DNA from: a virus
DNA: 20,328 bases
Strand: one strand, 5' to 3'
Virus record (IMG/VR): IMGVR_UViG_3300029319_000674
Location: 1-20,328 of that record
Positions within the stretch are counted from its first letter, which is position 1; each line of letters starts with the position of its first letter. Positions 8,995 through 15,407 of the stretch are shown here, piece after piece. The position numbers and the translations under genes were made by a program. The notes below the pieces were generated by a model that saw only the letters and a list, made by a program, of their open reading frames with translations, was not told the origin of the DNA and did not search any database.

Positions 8995-9545
8995 TATTGT
9001 ATGTCATCTCCTGTAACAATACTATCAATAATACTTTGACTGAACGTCTCTAACTTTACTAAAGAGTAATCAGTAGCATAATATGTACCTAAATCTGAAA
9101 ATTCTCTTTTAGTATTATTTTCGATTAACCATCTTCGTGAATCGTCAGCTTTATCATTAGTTACGACCATTCCGTTTTCAATGTTTTCAGGTAGTTCTTT
9201 ACCAACTTTTAGTTCAGATAGTTCGGATATATTTCTATCAATAGTTTTTTCCAATAACTCGGATTTATCGTAGATAGAATATTTTTTTGTTTGATATGAA
9301 TTTGAAAAATTTTGTTGTTCTGGTGTAAGAAATGTTTTATAAATACTATCCTGAGAAACATTAGCATCTTCTAATCCCATACCCGTCAAGATGTCCTCAA
9401 ATAAATATAAATCTGTATTTTCATCACCGAAAGGTATCGGCCTATTAGCGTAATCTTTGATTTGTTCAAGATATGTATTTCGTAATCCGTTTACAAAATC
9501 CTGATAAAAATCAACATTTTGTAATTCTTGTTTTGTGTATGGCAT
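8994..9545 (-). CDS. Conserved tail-operon protein, unknown function
   Basis: This 183-residue acidic protein begins MPYTKQELQNVDFYQDFVNG. It is predicted to be mostly helical at the N-terminus, with no signal peptide, membrane span or catalytic motif that I recognise. It contains a run of Glu/Leu-rich heptads (SELLEKTIDRNISELSEL) that could form a short coiled coil. Start and stop each overlap the neighbouring gene by one base, so it is translated as part of a tightly coupled gp6-to-1438-aa-protein block. This position suggests a small baseplate or tail connector subunit, or an assembly factor; a T4 gp53-like role cannot be excluded, but I see no LysM-like motif to support it. Confidence 0.6.
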   Translation of the reverse strand: MPYTKQELQNVDFYQDFVNGLRNTYLEQIKDYANRPIPFGDENTDLYLFEDILTGMGLEDANVSQDSIYKTFLTPEQQNFSNSYQTKKYSIYDKSELLEKTIDRNISELSELKVGKELPENIENGMVVTNDKADDSRRWLIENNTKREFSDLGTYYATDYSLVKLETFSQSIIDSIVTGDDIQ

Positions 9546-10684
9546 TATAGAGTTACCTTAAATGTAAATCCTTCATCAAAATACTGGTCAGTCTCTTCAT
9601 CAGTAGTACTACCACTTTGTATTCTATATTCTATTTTATAATATCTTTCAGGTTGATAACCATCCATTCTAAGTAGGAAATAGTTTCCGTCTGAATCACA
9701 ACTTAATTTTGAACCACTACCAAAGGGTACAACAACGTCATCAGTCTCAGCATCAAGTATTGAGTAGAATGATGAACCACTTGGTAAATATTTGACTGAT
9801 AAATTATCACTTGTTGTTGAGTAAGTTTTTTCAGGAAATCTTTCTCTACCAACAACTCTAAATTTAGCTATTGATTTTTCTTTATATTCTGGTCTAAGTC
9901 CTTTCATATAGATAACCATATCTTCAATGTTACCTTTTGTCAAGGGACTCAATGAACCTGTTGTCCATTTTGAGTCATCCCAAACCGCTTCAAGAGTTGG
10001 AGGATATTTTGTGTGAGTATCACTTGAGAAGAATGAAAAATTACCAAATCTTGTGCTGTTACCCTCATCACTTCCACTATCATTATTTCCAAAAGAACCT
10101 GAAGTTGTTGTTGGATTATAAAAACTACCACTACGTTTTACTATAAATCCTTCATTAGGAATTGTGCCGTCTAACCAAGCATTTACAATTCCTGTTACGT
10201 CCATTCTCATATCAGAAGATTTGACTCCGAATGAATGAGACATTTCATATGCTCCATCATTGTTAGTAAACCAAGAACCTCCAGAAGCTGTTTCTTCGGA
10301 CCAAAGTTTACCATCTGTTTCACCGTGTCTAAAATTCCAACTACAACCTTCAGTAGTTACTGGGTCATCATAAGAACGTCCATCACCCATTGTCCAGGAT
10401 TGACTCACAGGATAAGCATATAAACTTTGAGAAGTAGCTAGAGCTGTAGGTCTAGCATCAAATAAATTTAAAAAGTATTGTGCATTGTCTTTTATAACAT
10501 TTTGATTTTTTAATTTTGAAATAGGGTCTAAATCAAATTTAATCATAATACGAGAAACACTAACTACTTCACCTGAAGTACTAACGTCTTTTCGTACTTC
10601 TAATATTTCATCTAATCCTGAATTTAAACTACCACTTTTTTCATATAAAGTTGTATCTTTTTCTGCGAATGTAAAATAATGCAT
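9545..10684 (-). CDS. DNRLRE-like beta-sandwich virion structural protein
   Basis: This 379-residue protein shows the order of motifs seen in DNRLRE-type jelly-roll domains: an SRIMIKFDLDPI strand near residue 45, an LNLFDARP strand, then SQSLYAYPVSQSWTMGDG with a Trp, a further EGCSWNFR, and DVTGIVNAWLDGTIPNEGF around residues 160-180. The C-terminal 150 residues carry YKEKSIAKFRVVGRERFP and further strands ending in FTFKVTL. It starts four bases after gp6 ends and overlaps the next gene by one base. The fold is typical of surface-exposed structural or adhesive modules, so a role on the baseplate or tail is likely. The family name is by pattern and the exact role is unknown. Confidence 0.65.
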   Translation of the reverse strand: MHYFTFAEKDTTLYEKSGSLNSGLDEILEVRKDVSTSGEVVSVSRIMIKFDLDPISKLKNQNVIKDNAQYFLNLFDARPTALATSQSLYAYPVSQSWTMGDGRSYDDPVTTEGCSWNFRHGETDGKLWSEETASGGSWFTNNDGAYEMSHSFGVKSSDMRMDVTGIVNAWLDGTIPNEGFIVKRSGSFYNPTTTSGSFGNNDSGSDEGNSTRFGNFSFFSSDTHTKYPPTLEAVWDDSKWTTGSLSPLTKGNIEDMVIYMKGLRPEYKEKSIAKFRVVGRERFPEKTYSTTSDNLSVKYLPSGSSFYSILDAETDDVVVPFGSGSKLSCDSDGNYFLLRMDGYQPERYYKIEYRIQSGSTTDEETDQYFDEGFTFKVTL

Positions 10685-10688
10685 TTAG

Positions 10689-12680
10689 TTACTCCACTAT
10701 ACCTAAGTTATCACCGACTACTTTTCCTTTAATATCGGAATCAGGATATTTGACTTCAAAAATACTTGGGTCTAAAGCAGGATATAATACACCATCGATA
10801 ATACCACTAGCTATATCATAGAAGTTTCCTGAATAACCCTCAGTTGTTTTATATTTGTTTTCAATCACAATCGGTAAATCATTCGGATTATTTTCAACAG
10901 GTTTCACTACTGATGCTACACCATCAATCAAAGATAGTTCGTAAGCTATATCAGAGATAACAATAGGTTGTCCTATTTGTATTCTGTCTGTATTGAAAAA
11001 ATCTTGAACTGCTGCTACACATTGTAACAAAACATCGTTTTTATTAAATCCTGTTTTTGTTAAAATAGAAAAGTTAACACCTATGTTGATTACGTAAGCA
11101 TCTTTAATATTTACGGCATCAGTTACTAATCTAAATTGTGATAAATACGTTGATAAATTTTGTTTTACAATTTGACTCATAGGAGCTAAATTCCTATTAT
11201 TGTCATAACCTAAAGTATACATATTCATAGCTAAAGGATTAGGAGTTCTTACTTGTAGTTGTTTAATAGTTCTTCCAGCATCAACATCTGCTTGAGTAAC
11301 TTTTCTTTCGAGTTCATCAAAACCTACTGATTTATTTAATTGGTCATCTTGTACCATATGAACTTTTGCTATGTTCCCGTATCTTTGAGGTAGTGATAAA
11401 GCTCTCACAACATAATCTTCTTTAGTAACAGCTCGGCTTTGAGCTTGAAAATATGCTAAAGCACTTTCACGTGTCTCACGTACGGTTTGTCCTGATGAAC
11501 CTCCTGTAGCAGGTCTTGGGTTCGTAAACGAAACCGAGTTCTTACTATCAGTAACGGTGCTCGCGTTCAACAAAGCATCCTGTATTTCATACTCTATATT
11601 TGTGATTTGATTTATTTCATTTGAAGGAACATTATCATCGATACCTCCTCCGTGAGAATACTCTATTGTTAAAGTTGTTCTACTGGGAGCTAATCCGTAA
11701 GCTTCTGTCTTTAAAAAATTACTTGGGTCAAAGGCACTTGTCAACTTTGATGGACTACCTGGTAAACTCGAACCAACGTTTGTAGGATTAGGAATAATTT
11801 CTTCATCAGGATTACTTGATATACCTGCTCCAAATCTTAAAATTGTTTCATCATTATCGTTAATAAAAGTTGTGAATCTACGAGCTGTCTTTTTTAATTT
11901 TAGTATATAAGGAGCCACATCTCTGTTTACAACGGATGTTGGGTCTGTTACTGAATTATTTTCCATATCCTCAAAGATAGTATCAGTAGCTAACGAATCA
12001 ACTTCATACCATTTATTATTATCACTATCAGTACAAGACAATATTTCAATTACATCAGGTGAACCTAATTTGATTTGAGAATATTTTTCAGAGGCTCCGA
12101 ATGTAAATCTTTCAGTAGTAATGTTACCACTTTCAACTCTAACTTGTTTTTTCAGTAAAAACTTTGTTATTGTGCTACCATTGTTTTCAAACACACTTAC
12201 TTCTTTAGGGTCAAAAGAACTTGAGAACTTAAAGTTACAATCTTCAATAGTGCGGAATTGCGTACCAGTTGAGGCTGCTTGAAGAGTTGTACCTGCTTTC
12301 ACATTGAGAGCATATCTTTCATCTGGTTTATTATTGACAGCCGGAACGGTCTGAAATACATCTAAAACAGCTACAGCAGGTGAAGTTGTTTTAGGTTTGT
12401 AACCGAATGATTGTGCTATTGTATAAACATTTCTTTTTTCTTCAGCATAAGCTAAAAGTGATTCTCTAAAAGAAGAATCAATGTAATATGATAATACATC
12501 ACCAACGTATGCAGCCATCTCAATAAACATCATTCCTGGTGAAGCTTCATTAAAGTCATTGTAGGTATTAGGGAAGTAAACCTTTGCATATTCAATCAAA
12601 CTATCTCTAAAATCTGAGAAGTCTTTATTGAGATAGTTTACTTGTTTAACTACATTTTTATTTATACTTGAACGAGCCAT
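10689..12680 (-). CDS. gp6: Baseplate wedge protein, T4 gp6 family
   Basis: The protein has 663 residues, almost the length of T4 gp6 (660). The N-terminus contains the segment typical of gp6/gpJ baseplate proteins: KDFSDFRDSLIEYAKVYFPN, then NEASPGMMFIEMAAYVGDVL and SYYIDSSFRESLLAYAEE. The middle has the KAGT-L-A strand and later the SQSRAVTKEDYVVRALSLP segment, a hallmark of the family, followed by KVHMV. In T4, gp6 dimers link the wedges and form the inner baseplate ring with gp25 and gp53, starting the sheath-contraction signal. It follows gp25 with a one-base overlap, the usual pairing in contractile-tail systems. The start is ATG. Assignment is firm. Confidence 0.92.
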   Translation of the reverse strand: MARSSINKNVVKQVNYLNKDFSDFRDSLIEYAKVYFPNTYNDFNEASPGMMFIEMAAYVGDVLSYYIDSSFRESLLAYAEEKRNVYTIAQSFGYKPKTTSPAVAVLDVFQTVPAVNNKPDERYALNVKAGTTLQAASTGTQFRTIEDCNFKFSSSFDPKEVSVFENNGSTITKFLLKKQVRVESGNITTERFTFGASEKYSQIKLGSPDVIEILSCTDSDNNKWYEVDSLATDTIFEDMENNSVTDPTSVVNRDVAPYILKLKKTARRFTTFINDNDETILRFGAGISSNPDEEIIPNPTNVGSSLPGSPSKLTSAFDPSNFLKTEAYGLAPSRTTLTIEYSHGGGIDDNVPSNEINQITNIEYEIQDALLNASTVTDSKNSVSFTNPRPATGGSSGQTVRETRESALAYFQAQSRAVTKEDYVVRALSLPQRYGNIAKVHMVQDDQLNKSVGFDELERKVTQADVDAGRTIKQLQVRTPNPLAMNMYTLGYDNNRNLAPMSQIVKQNLSTYLSQFRLVTDAVNIKDAYVINIGVNFSILTKTGFNKNDVLLQCVAAVQDFFNTDRIQIGQPIVISDIAYELSLIDGVASVVKPVENNPNDLPIVIENKYKTTEGYSGNFYDIASGIIDGVLYPALDPSIFEVKYPDSDIKGKVVGDNLGIVE

Positions 12681-13096
12681 TAATATCCTCCTGTAGAAGC
12701 ATCTATTGTGATTTGATTTATTGTAGTAGGATTCAATGTCGTTGAGTAATCTATCTTGACATAAATTTGATTTAAATCTCCTTCTTCAGTCAAAGTCTCA
12801 ACGTTTCGAATATTAATGTAATCTAACCACTCTGAGACAGCACGTCTCACTTCTTTTTCAATGTTTTCTGGTAACTCATCATTTTGTTGTTCGAAACAAA
12901 GTTCTAAAAGTTTACTACCAAAAGTTGGTTGCATTGGTCTTTCACCAATATAAGTTTGTAATAAATTTTTCAAATTAAACTCAGCTTGTTCTAAGGAAGT
13001 TTTTGTCAAAGCAAAATCATTGAACTTATCTCTCCCTAAAGGTAATTTCAATCCAACGGTTTTATTTGGATTTAAATCTGTTTCAATAGCTGACAT
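12680..13096 (-). CDS. gp25: Baseplate wedge protein, gp25/GPW family
   Basis: With 138 residues it matches the usual size of gp25 (132 in T4). Landmarks are LPLGRDKFNDFALTKTSLEQ near the start, LKNLLQTYIGERPMQPTFGS (residues 43-62), and the SEWLDYINIRNVETLTEEGD region, followed by strands that bind into the gp6 ring. Older annotations call this family lysozyme-like, but its known role is structural: it anchors the wedge to the tail tube and sheath. The gene overlaps gp6 by one base downstream and the 147-aa gene upstream by one base. The pairing gp25-gp6 is conserved in T4 phages and related injection systems. Confidence 0.92.
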   Translation of the reverse strand: MSAIETDLNPNKTVGLKLPLGRDKFNDFALTKTSLEQAEFNLKNLLQTYIGERPMQPTFGSKLLELCFEQQNDELPENIEKEVRRAVSEWLDYINIRNVETLTEEGDLNQIYVKIDYSTTLNPTTINQITIDASTGGY

Positions 13097-13539
13097 TAAT
13101 TACCTTTCTTATTCATAGCTTTCATTAGTTCACTATAATCACGTGTCAAAGCATTTGTTACGTGTTCAGGTACTTGTTCAGAAGTTACACCTGCTTTTTT
13201 CATTGTATCGACTGCTACCATATCACGTTGTACTTCTTCACTTTTACCATAACCTAACATTTCAGTCATTCGACTTGTATCGAATACACCACCTCCTAAA
13301 GTAGGATATTCTTCCTTACCTTGTTGAGGGAGACCTCCTCGTGTCTCGTTTAAAACTTTATTTAAAGTTTCATCTTTTGTGTATTTGATTTGTTTTTTAG
13401 GTTCAGAAACTTCGGGTTTAGAAATCATAGATTCTAAAGTGGGTGAAGATTCCTCCTTAATAAATATCTTTTCTATCTCTTTTTTGACTTCTCTACGAAC
13501 CGCTTCTTGTATTATCTTTACAAGTTCTTTTTTAGTCAT
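13096..13539 (-). CDS. Small helical protein of the baseplate operon, unknown function
   Basis: This 147-residue protein has a strongly charged N-terminal helix (MTKKELVKIIQEAVRREVKK) continuing with EIEKIF, then a low-complexity Pro/Ser/Glu/Lys linker. A GGG-V-FDTSRMTEMLGYG segment and a C-terminal helix (NALTRDYSELMKAMNKK) follow. There is no membrane segment. It lies between the gp5-like hub gene and gp25, eight bases after the former and overlapping the latter by one base. From memory, proteins of this type occur in other marine T4-like phages at the same place, without an assigned role. A hub-associated or chaperone role is a guess from position only. Confidence 0.65.
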   Translation of the reverse strand: MTKKELVKIIQEAVRREVKKEIEKIFIKEESSPTLESMISKPEVSEPKKQIKYTKDETLNKVLNETRGGLPQQGKEEYPTLGGGVFDTSRMTEMLGYGKSEEVQRDMVAVDTMKKAGVTSEQVPEHVTNALTRDYSELMKAMNKKGN

Positions 13540-13547
13540 AACAACTC

Positions 13548-14546
13548 CTATATTGTTTTTACTTTATCACTTAAATAAGTGGAATTATTTATTGCATTTT
13601 GTAAATCTTTATTTTGTTGTAAAAGTGTTTTATTTTCTTTTGTCAAGTCAACAACTTTTTGAGGATTCGGTGTAGGTCCTCCTGGTGATGAAGCTACGAT
13701 TTCTGCTGTGTTTTTAGCTATTGTAGCTTGATTTACAGATTGTTGAGCTGCAAATATCGGGTCAAGTAATTCTTTTAAATCATTACCCTTCACAACAGGT
13801 TGTAAATTGTTATTATCACCACTACCTAATCTAATATCACTTCCTTTAATAAATATACCATCACTTTTTATTAGTATTTTTTTTCCGGTTATTTGTTGAT
13901 TATCAAACTTAATATCACGTAAACCATCTGAAGTTAGATATATTGAAGAAGCATCTGTATCGATATTTTCTTTTACAGATTTTCCCGTAACCTGTCGAGT
14001 TTCAGAATCAAGAGTTTGACCGGCTCTTATCTTGATTACTGGTGAATTATTAGCATCATTACATCCCATATTAATAGAATTACCATATCTTCCTTCAAAA
14101 ACAACATCACCCTCTTTTACCTCGATATGTCTAATATCTTTTTTAGTAAAGGTCTTACCGAATTTAGTATTGGTGGGTAAATCAACAGGTATAGAATTTT
14201 CATTAACTGAATTTTTTCTATTAATAATTGAAAAATAAAAAAGTTTTCCATTATACTCAGATGTTAAGACGTGTTCACCAACAACAGGTATTGTCTGAAT
14301 ATGTGGCATCAAAGGAAAAACTTCATCAACTTCATCACCCGATACTGAAAATTTTCCCTTGATTGCTCCTTGTAGTCCTGTATCATTTAAATATACTTTA
14401 CTAACAACAACAGGTTCTGTCTCGTGAAAATCATATTGTGATGCTTTAATTAGTTTTTTAATATATGAACTAATTTGTTGAGGTGTACCTAAACGGTCTA
14501 AAGGTATAGAGGTATGCGTGTCAACACCCTTTCGTTCTCTGTACAT
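13548..14546 (-). CDS. gp5: Baseplate hub protein, gp5-like OB-fold, no lysozyme domain
   Basis: This 332-residue protein has an N-terminal targeting stretch, then an OB-fold-like barrel around residues 45-110 (VSKVYLND, IQTIPVVGEHVL, LFYFSIINR), as in gp5 and VgrG-type hub proteins. Residues 146-162 (EGDVVFEGRYGNSINMG) are the family signature that I recognise from gp5-like proteins of marine phages. Short strands (ILIKSDGIFIKG, DIRLGS) follow. The T4 gp5 lysozyme insert (E-D-T catalytic set) is not present, and the C-terminal 70 residues are a Lys/Leu/Gln-rich predicted coiled coil (KVVDLTKENKTLLQQNKDLQ) in place of the long beta-helix needle. The product would cap the tail tube as a trimeric spike base. 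It ends in TAG, one of only two TAG stops in the window. Confidence 0.8.
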   Translation of the reverse strand: MYRERKGVDTHTSIPLDRLGTPQQISSYIKKLIKASQYDFHETEPVVVSKVYLNDTGLQGAIKGKFSVSGDEVDEVFPLMPHIQTIPVVGEHVLTSEYNGKLFYFSIINRKNSVNENSIPVDLPTNTKFGKTFTKKDIRHIEVKEGDVVFEGRYGNSINMGCNDANNSPVIKIRAGQTLDSETRQVTGKSVKENIDTDASSIYLTSDGLRDIKFDNQQITGKKILIKSDGIFIKGSDIRLGSGDNNNLQPVVKGNDLKELLDPIFAAQQSVNQATIAKNTAEIVASSPGGPTPNPQKVVDLTKENKTLLQQNKDLQNAINNSTYLSDKVKTI

Positions 14547-14939
14547 TTATTGTCCTTTTACTGATTCTATTCGATTTTGAATTTTGTCTGATTCTATTTG
14601 AATGTCTTTTATGGTATCTTCCATTCCAGCTAATAGTTGAGTTTTTTCTTCTTCTGATAAGCCAAACTCGTTTTCAGAACCAGCCTTGTTTTCAGCTGAA
14701 ATTAATCTTTGTACAATACCCGCCATCTTAACAAGTTGGTCATCGTTCTTGACGTTGATTTCAAGATATTCTTTTATCATAGGAACTAATTGTACAGCTG
14801 TATCACCATCTTTGATGAACTGAACAAGTTCTTTTGTAAGTATATCTAATTGTTTTTTGTTATATTCTGTATTGTCGTATATGTCTTTGAAAAGAGATGA
14901 AAGAGATTTTCCTTCAAAGATTTCGTAGTCAATAGCCAT
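14547..14939 (-). CDS. Helical protein leading the baseplate operon, unknown function
   Basis: This 130-residue, acidic protein begins MAIDYEIFEGKSLSSLFKDI and is predicted to be almost entirely helical, with a Leu/Ile heptad pattern in the last 40 residues (MEDTIKDIQIESDKIQNRIE). It has no Cys, no signal peptide and no membrane span. It is the first gene of the leftward structural block, its stop is directly followed by the gp5-like ATG, and its start faces a 172-base gap shared with the plus-strand island. An AAGG lies just upstream of the ATG. From memory, similar proteins occur at the head of this block in other marine T4-like phages; no function is assigned. Confidence 0.65.
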   Translation of the reverse strand: MAIDYEIFEGKSLSSLFKDIYDNTEYNKKQLDILTKELVQFIKDGDTAVQLVPMIKEYLEINVKNDDQLVKMAGIVQRLISAENKAGSENEFGLSEEEKTQLLAGMEDTIKDIQIESDKIQNRIESVKGQ

Positions 14940-14966
14940 AATCTACCTTAAATGTTATTACTCAAT

Positions 14967-14974
14967 TATAAATA
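14967..14974 (+). promoter_or_regulatory. T4 late-type promoter box, plus strand (distal)
   Basis: The exact octamer TATAAATA, the T4 late promoter core recognised by gp55-loaded RNA polymerase, lies in the intergenic gap, reading towards the 73-aa gene. A second copy lies 32 bases downstream. The region is very AT-rich, so a chance match is possible, but a gp55-type sigma gene is present in this window. Confidence 0.4.
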
Positions 14975-14998
14975 TATCGTAGTTTAAAAACTTTAATA

Positions 14999-15006
14999 TA
15001 TAAATA
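14999..15006 (+). promoter_or_regulatory. T4 late-type promoter box, plus strand (proximal)
   Basis: A second exact TATAAATA, within TATATAAATATATA. Transcription would begin around 15012, giving a leader of about 100 bases before the 73-aa gene. This leader contains the hairpin at 15048-15091. No exact TATAAATA box is visible on the minus strand for the baseplate operon in the same gap, so the late signals here favour the plus-strand gene. Confidence 0.45.
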
Positions 15007-15047
15007 TATATTAGAATTTATTATTTGTTTACAATATAGTTATTATT

Positions 15048-15091
15048 GGAGGTTACTCGGTTACCAAAATTACTGGGTAGCCTCTTTTTTT
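15048..15091 (+). terminator. Terminator-like leader hairpin upstream of the 73-aa gene (possible attenuator)
   Basis: GAGGTTACTC (15049-15058) pairs with GGGTAGCCTC (15075-15084) over ten positions, two of them G-U, and is followed at once by seven T. That is a good intrinsic terminator in the plus direction. It lies between the late-type promoter boxes and the start of the only plus-strand gene, where a plain terminator would block expression. The second GGTTAC copy at 15059-15064 can also pair with GTAGCC (15077-15082), so two arms compete for one partner. On the minus strand the hairpin has no T run. A short leader RNA or an attenuator are both possible. Confidence 0.55.
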
Positions 15092-15111
15092 CTAACTAAC
15101 GGGAGAAAACC

Positions 15112-15333
15112 ATGAAGGAAATCGTAACAACGGTCAAAGGATACATTGATGACTTAGCTCATCTATTGTTATCTTTTGTAACCATAGGTGCTATATCTGA
15201 AGTTATCTTTGGAAGTGGTATCTTTGGTGTCAATGTTATTGGTAACCTAACATCCATCATAAACAAGTTTGGCGAATCGGGTTTCGCCGGGCTCGTCGCC
15301 TTGTTGGTGTTGGTGGGTTTATTTCGAAAGTAG
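15112..15333 (+). CDS. Small two-span membrane protein, the only plus-strand gene
   Basis: This 73-residue protein begins MKEIVTTVKGYIDDLAHLLL and has two hydrophobic stretches, about residues 15-48 (broken by glycines and a Ser) and 56-70 (GFAGLVALLVLVGLF), ending in RK. The start ATG has a GGGAG six bases upstream. It is framed by a leader hairpin before and a strong bidirectional terminator after, so it is a separate transcription unit on the strand opposite to all other genes. Its size, two membrane segments and late-type promoter boxes would suit a holin or a small membrane component, but nothing beyond that supports such a role. It ends in TAG. Confidence 0.7.
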   Translation: MKEIVTTVKGYIDDLAHLLLSFVTIGAISEVIFGSGIFGVNVIGNLTSIINKFGESGFAGLVALLVLVGLFRK

Positions 15334-15346
15334 GAGCGAAATAGTA

Positions 15347-15368
15347 CAATAGTATTCCTACACTATTG
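15347..15368 (+). other. Short perfect inverted repeat after the 73-aa gene
   Basis: CAATAGT (15347-15353) and ACTATTG (15362-15368) form a seven-pair stem with an eight-base loop, just after the stop of the 73-aa gene and before the terminator. It may stabilise the 3' end of the transcript. It has no T run of its own, so it is not a terminator by itself. Confidence 0.4.
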
Positions 15369-15374
15369 GACACT

Positions 15375-15405
15375 AAAAAAGGGAAGTTTCGGCTTCCCTT
15401 TTTTT
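15375..15405. terminator. Bidirectional intrinsic terminator between convergent genes
   Basis: GGGAAG (15381-15386) and CTTCCC (15393-15398) form a perfect stem with the loop TTTCGG; six A before and seven T after extend the pairing to twelve base pairs and give a T run on both strands. It lies between the 73-aa gene on the plus strand and the end of the polymerase gene (15408) on the minus strand, where both converge. This is a classic arrangement and the call is firm. Confidence 0.9.
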
Positions 15406-15407
15406 GT

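Noticed and set aside
9949-10423. Three short open frames on both strands within the DNRLRE-like gene
   Set aside because: They overlap a longer coding frame with recognisable motifs and have no start signals.
12659-12666. Minus-strand TATAAATA near the start of gp6
   Set aside because: It lies inside the gp6 coding frame, after its ATG, and encodes the Ser-Ile-Asn-Lys segment; there is no gene start nearby for it to serve.
13379-13675. Plus-strand open frame of 98 codons across the gp5-like and 147-aa genes
   Set aside because: Opposite to two well-packed genes, with hydrophobic low-complexity composition typical of an antisense shadow.
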